Below, one piece after another: positions 1-6,926 of a DNA stretch of 13,147 bases (position 1 is its first letter; every line of letters starts with the position of its first letter). Source of the DNA: Ruminococcus sp. (GTDB lineage: Bacteria; Bacillota; Clostridia; Lachnospirales; Lachnospiraceae). The stretch is taken from NCBI GenBank assembly GCA_020024635.1, contig JAHHTL010000051.1, positions 1 to 13,147 of the forward strand, in the 5' to 3' direction. The notes beneath the pieces were generated by a model that saw only the letters and a program-made list of their open reading frames with translations, was not told the origin of the DNA and searched no databases. The position numbers and the translations under genes are program-made.

Positions 1-2
1 AA

Positions 3-395
3 TTAACGTTTTGAGAACTGTGGAGCTCTACGAGCTGCTTTAAGACCGTATTTCTTACGTTCTTTCATACGTGGGTCACGTGTTAAGAATCCAGCTGCTT
101 TAAGAGTTGGTCTGTATTCTGCATCAGCTTCAAGAAGTGCTCTTGAAACTCCGTGACGGATTGCTCCAGCCTGTCCTGTGTATCCACCACCGTGAACATT
201 TACAAGAACATCAAATTTGTCAAGTGTGTTTGTAGCAACGAGTGGCTGACGAACAACAACCTTTAATGTTTCAAGTCCGAAATACTCATCGATGTCTCTT
301 TTATTTATAGTGATTTTACCTGTTCCAGGTACAAGATATACTCTTGCGATTGATTTTTTTCTTCTTCCTGTTCCGTAATATTTTGTATTAGCCAC
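3..395 (-). CDS. rpsI: 30S ribosomal protein S9
   Basis: Ribosomal protein S9 of the small subunit, 130 residues, full length for the family. The S9 signature GGGYTGQAGAIRHGVSRAL is at residues 69-87, and the basic tail ends in the characteristic SKR, which in known ribosomes reaches toward the P-site tRNA. The start is GTG (393-395), preceded by AAGGAGG at about 7 nt, followed by the usual ANTKYYGTGRRK beginning. It is the second gene after rplM, 26 bp downstream and with no terminator between, so the two are co-transcribed as in most bacteria. The stop codon is only two bases from the window edge, so the operon terminator is not visible. Confidence 0.98.
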   Translation of the reverse strand: MANTKYYGTGRRKKSIARVYLVPGTGKITINKRDIDEYFGLETLKVVVRQPLVATNTLDKFDVLVNVHGGGYTGQAGAIRHGVSRALLEADAEYRPTLKAAGFLTRDPRMKERKKYGLKAARRAPQFSKR

Positions 396-421
396 AGTAA
401 TATCCTCCTTTCAACCTTTCC

Positions 422-850
422 TTAAAATGTTAATACTTCTGGTTTCTGAGCCTGTTGTTTGTGCTCTGGTCCAGCGTATACATGAAGTTTCTTGATCATT
501 TGTCTTCCTAAAGGTCCTTTTGGAAGCATTCCTTTTACTGCTAACTCGATAACCTTCTCTGGTTTCTTTGCCATAAGCTCAGCTAATGTAGTTTCTCTCA
601 TTCCACCTACATAATCAGAGTGGTTATAGTATACTTTCTGTTCTAATTTTTTACCTGTTACAACAACTTTTTCAGCGTTGATAACTACTACGTAGTCACC
701 TGTATCAACATGTGGTGTAAATTCTGGTTTATTTTTTCCTCTTAAAACTTTAGCGATTTCAGAAGAAAGGCGTCCTAATGTACATCCCTCAGCGTCAACC
801 ACATACCATTTTCTTTCAATCTTGTCTGGGTTAGCCATATAAGTTTTCAT
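422..850 (-). CDS. rplM: 50S ribosomal protein L13
   Basis: Ribosomal protein L13 of the large subunit, 142 residues, the normal bacterial length. It opens with MKTYMANPDKIERKW and carries the L13 signature around residues 105-130 (VKGMLPKGPLGRQM, then KLHVYAGPEH). The ATG at 848-850 follows AGGAGG at 7-8 nt. It is the first gene of the rplM-rpsI operon. Transcription probably starts near 953 from the promoter at 961-989 and passes through a structured leader of about 100 nt. In Firmicutes such a leader lets L13 repress its own operon; that regulation is inferred here from position and sequence. Confidence 0.98.
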   Translation of the reverse strand: MKTYMANPDKIERKWYVVDAEGCTLGRLSSEIAKVLRGKNKPEFTPHVDTGDYVVVINAEKVVVTGKKLEQKVYYNHSDYVGGMRETTLAELMAKKPEKVIELAVKGMLPKGPLGRQMIKKLHVYAGPEHKQQAQKPEVLTF

Positions 851-953
851 GGGTGTTCCTCCTATTAATAATCATACTAACATATCTTCTTACTTTTATA
901 TGAAATCAGCATACTCCGGGGCTTTGGTGCAGGCTGTTTCTCCTTTTTTCATA
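851..953 (-). ncRNA. Probable L13 leader RNA (5' UTR of rplM-rpsI)
   Basis: This is the transcribed leader between the rplM promoter and its start codon. The RNA strand contains CAGCCUGCACC, then AGCCCCGGAGUAUGCUG, the kind of conserved core I associate with the Firmicutes L13 leader family (Rfam L13_leader). A closing stem can form between CAGUAU (about 954-949) and AUGCUG (about 912-907), with an alternative CAGC/GCUG pairing sharing the same 3' strand. The family is thought to bind L13 for autoregulation. Assignment is from memory of the family and from position; I could not run a covariance search. Confidence 0.6.
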
Positions 954-960
954 CTGTTCT

Positions 961-989
961 ATTATAGTATGTTTTAGAAAGCTTGTCAA
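961..989 (-). promoter_or_regulatory. Sigma-A promoter of rplM-rpsI
   Basis: On the minus strand, a perfect TTGACA (984-989) and a perfect TATAAT (961-966) are separated by exactly 17 bp. The expected transcription start is near 953-954. A consensus promoter of this quality fits a ribosomal protein operon. Confidence 0.9.
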
Positions 990-1032
990 CAGACTTTTCT
1001 ACTTATTTCCCCCGATATTTTCACCATATTTA

Positions 1033-1041
1033 TGTTATAAT
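1033..1041 (+). promoter_or_regulatory. Extended -10 promoter of the amylase gene
   Basis: TGTTATAAT is a perfect extended -10 element (TG at 1033-1034, TATAAT at 1036-1041), 48 bp before the amylase start codon. The bases where a -35 box would sit (about 1013-1018) do not resemble TTGACA, so the promoter probably relies on the extended -10 or on an activator. I saw no convincing cre site nearby. Confidence 0.6.
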
Positions 1042-1089
1042 ATCCTTATTATACTATATAAAATAAACAAAGTAGAACGAGGTGTTTTT

Positions 1090-2400
1090 ATGTGGGCTTA
1101 CAATGAAACTTTCTATCAAATTTATCCCATTGGATTTTGCGGAGCTCCTATCCATAACGATGGATTAACCGTTCCACGAATCCGTAAAATTGCAGACTGG
1201 AGTGACTATCTTCAAGATCTCGGAATCGGATCTATTCTTTTAAATCCAATTTTTGAATCAGATAACCATGGGTACGACACAAGAGATTTTAAAACCATTG
1301 ATTGTCGCCTTGGTACGAACGATGATTTTAAATATGTCTGTGAATCATTGCATGCCCACCACATCAACATCATCCTTGACGGTGTGTTCAATCATGTAGG
1401 ACGTGGATTTTGGGCATTCAAAGATGTATTGGAGCATCAATGGAACTCCCCTTACAAAGACTGGTTCTACCTAAATTTTGACGGAAACAGTTGTTATAAT
1501 GATGGGTTTTGGTACGAAGGATGGGAAGGACATTTTGAACTAGTAAAATTAAATTTGCAAAATCCTGTTGTGGTGGACTATCTTTTAGATTGTGTCCGTT
1601 TTTGGATGGAAGAATTCAAAATTGACGGACTAAGGCTAGATGTTGCATACAGTCTCCCGCCACATTTTATGGAAAGACTTCGTTCCTTCTGCGAAGAACG
1701 AAATCCTAATTTTACCCTAATTGGAGAGGTACTCTTCGGGGATTATAATACGATTGTAAACGACAAAATGCTTCATAGTTGTACGAACTACGAATGCTAC
1801 AAAGGGATTTATTCTAGTTTAAATAGTATGAACCTATTTGAAATTGCGCATTCTTTGCATCGTCAATACGGGCCAGACACATGGTGTATTTATCGCGGAA
1901 AACATTTAATGAATTTTGTAGATAATCACGATGTCACTAGAATTGCAAGCATTCTAACCAACAAAGAACATCTTTCCCTTGCTTATGGTATTTTATTTGG
2001 AATGCCAGGAATTCCATGTCTTTATTATGGAAGTGAATGGGGCGTAGAAGGGGTAAAAGCACCAGATAACGATTATGCTCTACGCCCTGCCTTTGAAAAA
2101 CCAATGCCAAACGAGATAACCGACTTCATCAAGAAGCTAATTTCGATTCGCAAAGAAAGTGATGCCTTATGTAATGGCGGTTATCGAAACACTCTGATTA
2201 CAAATAAACAGCTTATTTTTGAACGAAAAACTGATAGCGAACGTATGCTTGTTGCCATCAATTCCGAAGATTCCACTTTCTATGCATCAAGTGGCGAACT
2301 ACACGGACAATTCACAGAACTTCTTACTATGAAAGATGTTGCATTGGATGGAAATATGGAACTTCCTCCTTATAGCGTACAATATTTATTTCAGAAATAA
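1090..2400 (+). CDS. Intracellular GH13 alpha-amylase / maltodextrinase family protein
   Basis: Glycoside hydrolase of family 13, 436 residues, with no signal peptide or membrane segment, so probably cytoplasmic and acting on imported maltodextrins or glycogen fragments. All GH13 catalytic regions are present: region I DGVFNH (97-102), region II GLRLD with nucleophile D184, region III GEV with acid/base E213, and region IV FVDNHD with transition-state D281. The region V equivalent reads LVKLN (151-155), close to the MPKLN of the neopullulanase/cyclomaltodextrinase subfamily, hence the maltodextrinase suggestion. It lacks the N-terminal domain of those enzymes, starting directly at strand 1 of the barrel, and ends in a short beta domain (about 365-436). 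Start ATG 1090 follows CGAGGTG at about 5 nt. Exact substrate and product are not decidable here. Confidence 0.88.
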   Translation: MWAYNETFYQIYPIGFCGAPIHNDGLTVPRIRKIADWSDYLQDLGIGSILLNPIFESDNHGYDTRDFKTIDCRLGTNDDFKYVCESLHAHHINIILDGVFNHVGRGFWAFKDVLEHQWNSPYKDWFYLNFDGNSCYNDGFWYEGWEGHFELVKLNLQNPVVVDYLLDCVRFWMEEFKIDGLRLDVAYSLPPHFMERLRSFCEERNPNFTLIGEVLFGDYNTIVNDKMLHSCTNYECYKGIYSSLNSMNLFEIAHSLHRQYGPDTWCIYRGKHLMNFVDNHDVTRIASILTNKEHLSLAYGILFGMPGIPCLYYGSEWGVEGVKAPDNDYALRPAFEKPMPNEITDFIKKLISIRKESDALCNGGYRNTLITNKQLIFERKTDSERMLVAINSEDSTFYASSGELHGQFTELLTMKDVALDGNMELPPYSVQYLFQK

Positions 2401-2422
2401 CTCAATCCTTTTACCAACACTG

Positions 2423-3325
2423 TTACACATTCCAAATTTCTATGTCCTTCTGAACTTCCTGTAATTTTGGAATTGATTTTTGTGTGCCAAATTTCTGAAC
2501 GGATCGTGCTGCTGCCATGGAACTCAACTTCAGTATATCAGTGAGTTCCATTTTCTTCATAATTCCAAATGCAAAAGCACCATGAAAAACATCACCTGCA
2601 CCGTTCGTATCTACCGCCAAAACATGATACGCTGGCATATGTATTAATTTTCCTTCTTTTCTGTAAAGCAAACCTTTATCACCCAAAGTGATTATCACAT
2701 GCTTTCCATTTATCTTTTCGACTTCTTCAAAAATTTCTTCACACAATGTCCAATCTGATACATCTAGCATTTTCCCGGTATAGCCTCTTGCAAAATCTTC
2801 AGAACATATAAGATAATCAACATATTGTCCGACAGCAAGTGTAGATTCTCTGCAAGTTCCTGCATCGATTATTGATACCGCATTCGGATATTTTTTTATT
2901 GCCCCAAGACTGATGTCAACTTCATGACCATCACTTAATATAACATCCACACCAATATCTGGATATTCATATTTTACCTCTTTCAATTTCCCTGGGAAAT
3001 TGAATAATGTTCTGCTAGCTTCCACCGTATTAGAAAAAATATAACTGTGTGGTGTCGTAATTTCATCATCTTTTATCATGTACTCGAGATGCACCCCTGT
3101 ATGATTCAGAATATCACGTAATTTTCTTCCATACTCATCCTTCCCCATACGACTAACAAGATAGACATCTGCTCCCCACAACGCACAAAGATATGCCGCA
3201 TTCAGAGCTGGACCTCCAGCACATTCATATTTTTCATACATACGATACTTCCTATTTGCTACAATAGGTTCATGCATAGGCATGATCATATCAAAAGCAG
3301 ACTGACCTATACAAAAAATACTCAT
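2423..3325 (-). CDS. PfkB-family carbohydrate kinase, substrate unknown
   Basis: ATP-dependent sugar or sugar-phosphate kinase of the ribokinase/PfkB family, 300 residues, full length. The N-terminal substrate-side motif GGPALN is at 37-42, followed by GADVYLVSRMGKDEYG (51-66). ATLGDKG-like ITLGDKG is at 212-218, and the family signature DTNGAGD is at 239-245, with catalytic base D245 and the anion hole intact. ATG 3325 follows AGGAGAT at about 9-10 nt. It is the last gene of the PTS operon, behind an aldolase, so the natural guess is that it turns a PTS-made sugar phosphate into a bisphosphate for cleavage, as tagatose-6-phosphate kinase or 1-phosphofructokinase do. The PfkB-aldolase pair also recalls IolC-IolJ of inositol breakdown. 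Family is secure; substrate is inference. Confidence 0.9.
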   Translation of the reverse strand: MSIFCIGQSAFDMIMPMHEPIVANRKYRMYEKYECAGGPALNAAYLCALWGADVYLVSRMGKDEYGRKLRDILNHTGVHLEYMIKDDEITTPHSYIFSNTVEASRTLFNFPGKLKEVKYEYPDIGVDVILSDGHEVDISLGAIKKYPNAVSIIDAGTCRESTLAVGQYVDYLICSEDFARGYTGKMLDVSDWTLCEEIFEEVEKINGKHVIITLGDKGLLYRKEGKLIHMPAYHVLAVDTNGAGDVFHGAFAFGIMKKMELTDILKLSSMAAARSVQKFGTQKSIPKLQEVQKDIEIWNV

Positions 3326-3366
3326 ATTTTTTCATCTCCTATAGCTTGACCAATCTCCTTGTCCAT
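3322..3366 (-). other. 14-codon ORF bridging two operon genes (candidate coupling ORF)
   Basis: A minus-strand reading frame encoding MDKEIGQAIGDEKI fills the gap between the P-loop kinase and the PfkB gene. Its ATG shares the last base of the upstream TGA stop (TGATG), and its own TGA overlaps the downstream ATG (ATGA). GGAGGAG lies about 5 nt before its ATG. This layout would let ribosomes pass from one gene to the next without a gap. It may be a translated coupling device or chance in 40 bp of spacer; the peptide itself resembles nothing I know. Confidence 0.25.
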
Positions 3367-3977
3367 CACGTCTCCTCCATGTATTCAGCGAGATTATCCA
3401 TAATCTTCTCATAATCAATTTTGTTAAAATCCGTAACATCTACTTCTATAAGATCTCCTAATTCAAAGAGATTATAACCTCTGTTCAAGCATCTATCCAT
3501 AAAGATATCTCGTACTACAAGTTCATCTGCCTTTTTCCTTTCTTTCATCGTATCCCCTTTATGATAAGATGAAACAAGATGCCCTAAATGACGAGATTGG
3601 TCAAGATCCCTTTTTAACGATCTCTGATAGAGGATTTCCAAATCCCCCACCAGACGAATCGTCACTACACAAGTTCCAGTATCCTGGGCAATTTTTTTCA
3701 ACCTGTCTTTCTGTTTATCACTGAAGGGATAATCCGAAATAATATTGCATTTATTTTTCAATTTACATTCCAATAATGAATAATATTGTTCCCATGCAAT
3801 CTGTTCCGTTTTTTTCTTTTCATCAAGATTATGAAATCCATATTCATCCCAAATTTTTTCTTTGATTAAATCCTGAGATAATACTTCAAATTTTGGAAAA
3901 CGTGCCAATATTCTTCTGCACATATAAGTTTTACCTGTTGCCGGATACCCAGCCAATAATAATAACGTATTTTTCAC
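3366..3977 (-). CDS. P-loop (AAA_33-type) kinase-like ATP-binding protein, function unknown
   Basis: Small soluble P-loop NTPase of 203 residues, of the predicted-kinase group that includes gluconate kinase, zeta toxins and polynucleotide kinase. The Walker A motif is GYPATGKT at 10-17 (K16, T17). A strand ending NIISDYPFS (78-86) supplies the aspartate expected of Walker B or the catalytic base (D82). An arginine-rich segment QRSLKRDLDQSRH (118-130) looks like a lid. No second domain or membrane segment is visible. The start is GTG (3975-3977), preceded by GAGGT at about 6 nt; no in-frame ATG is better placed. Being in a sugar operon suggests it phosphorylates a small metabolite, but phosphotransfer has not been shown and a regulatory role is possible. 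Confidence 0.75.
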   Translation of the reverse strand: MKNTLLLLAGYPATGKTYMCRRILARFPKFEVLSQDLIKEKIWDEYGFHNLDEKKKTEQIAWEQYYSLLECKLKNKCNIISDYPFSDKQKDRLKKIAQDTGTCVVTIRLVGDLEILYQRSLKRDLDQSRHLGHLVSSYHKGDTMKERKKADELVVRDIFMDRCLNRGYNLFELGDLIEVDVTDFNKIDYEKIMDNLAEYMEET

Positions 3978-4021
3978 AGCTTTACCTCTAGCTTCATGGA
4001 CAAACTATTTTCTTATAAATT

Positions 4022-4864
4022 TTAATTTATTTTGAATAATCTTATTTTATCTATGATAACTTTCTTAATCCCATCATTTGCAGGTCCTAAAAGCTTACGT
4101 AATGAAGTAAGTGGTGTTGCTTTAGGGAATGTTTGATTTACAATTTCGATATATGTTTTATTTAACTCAGTACCTACATTAATTTTCTTCATTCCTTCCT
4201 GCGCGCAACGTCTTACATCTGCATCAGATACTCCTGTCCCCCCATGAAGTACTAATCCAACTGTTCCAAGTTTTGATTTCAATTCTGTCAGAAGTTCATA
4301 ATTAATTTTTGCTTTTGATTGATACTGACCATGAGTTGTACCAATAGATACTGCCAGTGCATCTACTCCTGTTTCCTTTGCAAAATAAAGTGCATCTTCC
4401 GGTTTTGTATACATAGCTGCATCTTTTTCTACAACAACTCCTTCTTCAGCTCCACCAATTGTTCCTACTTCTCCTTCAACAGATACACCTCTCTGGTGAG
4501 CATATTCTACAACTTCTTTTGTATTTTTAATATTTTCTTCTATTGGTAATGCTGATCCATCATACATTACAGATGAGTATCCTAAATCAATACACTTTTT
4601 AAGTAATTCAGTATCTTTACAATGATCCATATGAAGTGCAATATTTACGGTAGATTTTTCTGCCAGCACTTTTACTGATCTGATCAGAAGTTCTAATCCA
4701 ATATATTCTGCTGTTCCTGCTGATGTCTGGATGATCATTGGCGAGTTCATTTCCTCAGCAGCTTTTACCATAGATGGAAGCATCTCCAGACAATGTAAAT
4801 TAAAAGCTCCAATTGCACCTTTTCCTTCGTTTTCTACAAATAATTCTTTCATATTCTTGTACAT
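4022..4864 (-). CDS. Class II (metal-dependent) ketose-bisphosphate aldolase family protein
   Basis: Zinc-dependent class II aldolase, 280 residues, the length of GatY, KbaY, IolJ and short FbaA. Such enzymes cleave a phosphorylated ketose into dihydroxyacetone phosphate and an aldehyde. Key sites are present: catalytic D80 and metal H81 in ALHMDH (76-81), GEVG with E132 (131-134), GTTHG with metal H178 (176-180), LHGGTG with metal H207 (206-211), and the phosphate-binding NVGTEL (229-234). NVGTEL is closer to the NVATEL of tagatose-bisphosphate aldolases than to the NVNTE of FbaA, while SSVMYDGS (97-104) recalls IolJ, so the substrate is open between fructose-, tagatose-bisphosphate and other phosphoketoses. 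The ATG at 4864 is 14 bp from the preceding gene, and its ribosome site AGGAGA overlaps that gene's TAG stop, so translation is probably coupled. Confidence 0.9.
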   Translation of the reverse strand: MYKNMKELFVENEGKGAIGAFNLHCLEMLPSMVKAAEEMNSPMIIQTSAGTAEYIGLELLIRSVKVLAEKSTVNIALHMDHCKDTELLKKCIDLGYSSVMYDGSALPIEENIKNTKEVVEYAHQRGVSVEGEVGTIGGAEEGVVVEKDAAMYTKPEDALYFAKETGVDALAVSIGTTHGQYQSKAKINYELLTELKSKLGTVGLVLHGGTGVSDADVRRCAQEGMKKINVGTELNKTYIEIVNQTFPKATPLTSLRKLLGPANDGIKKVIIDKIRLFKIN

Positions 4865-4878
4865 ATTCTTACGATCTC

Positions 4879-5256
4879 CTATCCTCTTCCACGAATCACG
4901 TCTTTTGATAATTTCATCAAACCATCTATCTTATGCATATATATTCTTGTCGCTTCTTCGTCTTTGCTTTCGGCTGCCTGTCTACGTTTGATATTATATA
5001 ATTTCATCAGATCAGTATACGCCTTTCCAAGAGCGTTATTTTCATTCAAGCTTGTCTCATAATAAAAAATTGCTTCGTCAATTTCTTCTATTTTAAAATA
5101 CAAACTACCTAACGCATTTAATGTATTAATTCTTTCTTGCCCTCTAGCATTTTTAAGATTACTTTTTAGCTTTTCAATCTCTGCCAAAATTTCTTCCATG
5201 TTGATAATCGGCTCAGTCAGTTCTTTTTCCGGTTTCTTTTTCTTATTCCTGAACAC
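4879..5256 (-). CDS. Small TPR-motif protein encoded inside a PTS operon, unknown function
   Basis: Protein of 125 residues, cytoplasmic, without signal peptide or membrane segment. A lysine-rich start (residues 3-11) is followed by a charged helix likely to form a coiled coil (about 20-40). One clear tetratricopeptide repeat lies at about 43-76 (ALGSLYFKIEEIDEAIFYYETSL, here split: ALGSLYFKI 48-56, EAIFYYETSL 61-70), and a second degenerate helical pair occupies 78-120. TPRs bind other proteins, so a scaffold or partner for the PTS or the downstream enzymes is conceivable. The start is GTG (5254-5256), chosen because AAGGAGGTG lies just 5-6 nt before it and the reading frame is open and helical throughout. 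It sits between EIIC and the aldolase with 14 bp to the latter. I do not recognise a named family. Confidence 0.7.
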   Translation of the reverse strand: MFRNKKKKPEKELTEPIINMEEILAEIEKLKSNLKNARGQERINTLNALGSLYFKIEEIDEAIFYYETSLNENNALGKAYTDLMKLYNIKRRQAAESKDEEATRIYMHKIDGLMKLSKDVIRGRG

Positions 5257-5312
5257 AATTCCACCTCCTTTGGTCAGTTTTTTATGATAAATATCTACGT
5301 TACACCCATATA

Positions 5313-6590
5313 CTAGAATATAGCTACAATTGATTTAAATAACATGAATACAAATGCCGTCACAACTGTATCAACATCTGTGCAAGTAGTTGCGATAAAT
5401 CCAATATCTGCAAGCATTGGAGAAAGCATCGCCGGAAGGAATGTGATAAAGATACCGTGTGCGATACATCCGATGATTGCTCCGCGGCGTCCTCCTACTT
5501 TGTTTGCAAAGATACCTGCTGTACCACCTGCAAAAAAGTTTGATAATACTCCCGGCAGCACCATCGGAAGTCCAAATAATGGTGTAAGAAACATTCCAAT
5601 GATTGAACCAATTGTTGTGAATATAAACCCAAAGATTACCGCATTTGGAGCATATGGGAACAAAACCGGGCAGTCCAATGCAGGCACAGAATTCGGAACC
5701 AGTTTCATTGAAATTCCTTGAAAAGCAGGAACGATTTCCGCTAAAAGCATACGAACTCCTGACATCAACACATACACACCAACCACGAACTGCATTGCCT
5801 GTAAAAATGCATGAACCATAAAGTTCGTATTTCCACAATATTCTGCACATACTTCAGGTCCTGCAAATCCGGCAGCAATCATATACAACGGAATCATAAC
5901 TACCATTACTGAAAGATAGGTATCCTGCATAAATTCCAGTTTTTTTGGAAGTTTAATCTCTTCTGTTGACTTTGAATTTTTTCCTGTAAGTTTTGCTACA
6001 AGTGCTGTAAACATATAACCAATTGTACAAAGATGTCCTAGGGCAATGTCTTCAGATCCTGTAATCTGTTTTACGATTGGCTGTGCAAAAGCTGGCATCA
6101 TAGTTGCAAAGAATCCACCAACTACACTTCCTGCGAGAATCAGTGGTACACCTCTTAATCCACAATAGTAAGCAAATACAACGCAAAGTGTTGCCTCCCA
6201 CAATAAAGCCTGCCCTGTAAGGAAAATGTATTTAAATTTTGTAAATCTTGCAATGATTACATTAACAATAAAAATACCCGCCAGCGTGATTGCTATTTCA
6301 CTTCCAAGACCAAGTTCGTTCATTGCCTGTCCATTTATTCCTTCTATCGAAGCAACAATTCCGTCTAATCCAAACGCCGCCTTAAAGATATCGCCAAAAT
6401 AAATCAGGGAACTTACAATGACTGCAGATCCTGCTGACAATACCATAAATCCGAGCATTGTTTTTAATGTGCCTGATACCACTGTTCCTACAGGCTTTTT
6501 CTGTAAAATCAATCCAAGGCAAGCGATTAAAGCTATGATAATAGCGGCCTGAGTCAAAATATTATTAATTATAAAATTTAAAACTGCCAT
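5313..6590 (-). CDS. PTS EIIC permease, L-ascorbate (UlaA/SgaT) family
   Basis: Integral membrane sugar permease of the phosphotransferase system, 425 residues, with about ten hydrophobic segments. It matches what I recall of E. coli UlaA across its length: CLGLILQKKPVGTVVSGTLK near 24-43 followed by GFMVLSAGS (47-55), and GVRMLLAEIVPAFQGIS (278-294) followed by ALDCPVLFPYAPNAVIFGF. The conserved aspartate of the LDC motif is D306. Two stretches that lie near the ligand in UlaA differ: TGQALLWE at 125-132 where UlaA has TGHIMFQQ, and GHLCT at 185-189 where UlaA has GHQQQ. The substrate is therefore probably not ascorbate. ATG 6590 has AAGGAG at 7 nt, and EIIB ends 33 bp upstream. Family is firm; substrate is unknown. 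Confidence 0.92.
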   Translation of the reverse strand: MAVLNFIINNILTQAAIIIALIACLGLILQKKPVGTVVSGTLKTMLGFMVLSAGSAVIVSSLIYFGDIFKAAFGLDGIVASIEGINGQAMNELGLGSEIAITLAGIFIVNVIIARFTKFKYIFLTGQALLWEATLCVVFAYYCGLRGVPLILAGSVVGGFFATMMPAFAQPIVKQITGSEDIALGHLCTIGYMFTALVAKLTGKNSKSTEEIKLPKKLEFMQDTYLSVMVVMIPLYMIAAGFAGPEVCAEYCGNTNFMVHAFLQAMQFVVGVYVLMSGVRMLLAEIVPAFQGISMKLVPNSVPALDCPVLFPYAPNAVIFGFIFTTIGSIIGMFLTPLFGLPMVLPGVLSNFFAGGTAGIFANKVGGRRGAIIGCIAHGIFITFLPAMLSPMLADIGFIATTCTDVDTVVTAFVFMLFKSIVAIF

Positions 6591-6623
6591 ATTCTCTCTC
6601 CTTTTTCATTAAGTCTTCTGCTT

Positions 6624-6911
6624 TTACATTGCTCCAAGTTCCTTTAAGACTGGAACAAGTTTTTCCTTAATTTCATTCTTGTCAACAAGACGATTCAAAA
6701 AAACAGTAGGACATTTTATATTATAGCGTTCAAACTGTGTCTCGAAATTCTTTGCTGAAACTATAATATCTGCAGTCATTCCTGATACACTTGAAATATC
6801 TGTATGATCTAATATTGCCTCAATTCCAAGTTCTCTTAAAACTGCTTCGATGCTCATCTGACATGCAAAACTACTTCCCAATCCTGCTCCACATACTGTT
6901 AAAATTTTCAT
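6624..6911 (-). CDS. PTS EIIB component, ascorbate/galactitol-type
   Basis: Soluble phosphocarrier domain of the PTS, 95 residues, the usual length for a free-standing UlaB/GatB-type EIIB. The phosphorylated cysteine is C7 in the loop VCGAGLGSS (6-14) at the end of the first strand, as in the family. It takes phosphate from EIIA and hands it to the sugar while EIIC moves it. ATG 6911 follows AAGGAGG at 7 nt, and EIIA ends 15 bp upstream. EIIA, EIIB and EIIC are three separate genes in transport order, as in ulaCBA-type loci. Confidence 0.93.
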   Translation of the reverse strand: MKILTVCGAGLGSSFACQMSIEAVLRELGIEAILDHTDISSVSGMTADIIVSAKNFETQFERYNIKCPTVFLNRLVDKNEIKEKLVPVLKELGAM

Positions 6912-6926
6912 AGTATCCTCCTTTCC

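Noticed and set aside
2430..2472. Inverted repeat TTCCAAATT / AATTTTGGAA followed by TTGATTTTTG, possible amylase terminator
   Set aside because: The stem is AT-rich with a bulge and a loop of over 20 bases, and lies inside the PfkB coding region; too weak to call.
3974..3997. Seven-codon frame before the P-loop kinase, also ending in an overlap with its GTG start
   Set aside because: There is no ribosome site before its ATG, unlike the 14-codon frame at 3322-3366; probably chance.
5344..5721. 125-codon plus-strand open frame antisense to EIIC
   Set aside because: Low-complexity Pro/Ile/Asn-rich translation typical of antisense frames; no ribosome site or promoter.
5371..5850. 159-codon minus-strand open frame inside the EIIC gene
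   Set aside because: It overlaps EIIC in another frame, is rich in Cys, Ser, Arg and Trp with no domain pattern, and has no ribosome site. It is a shadow frame.
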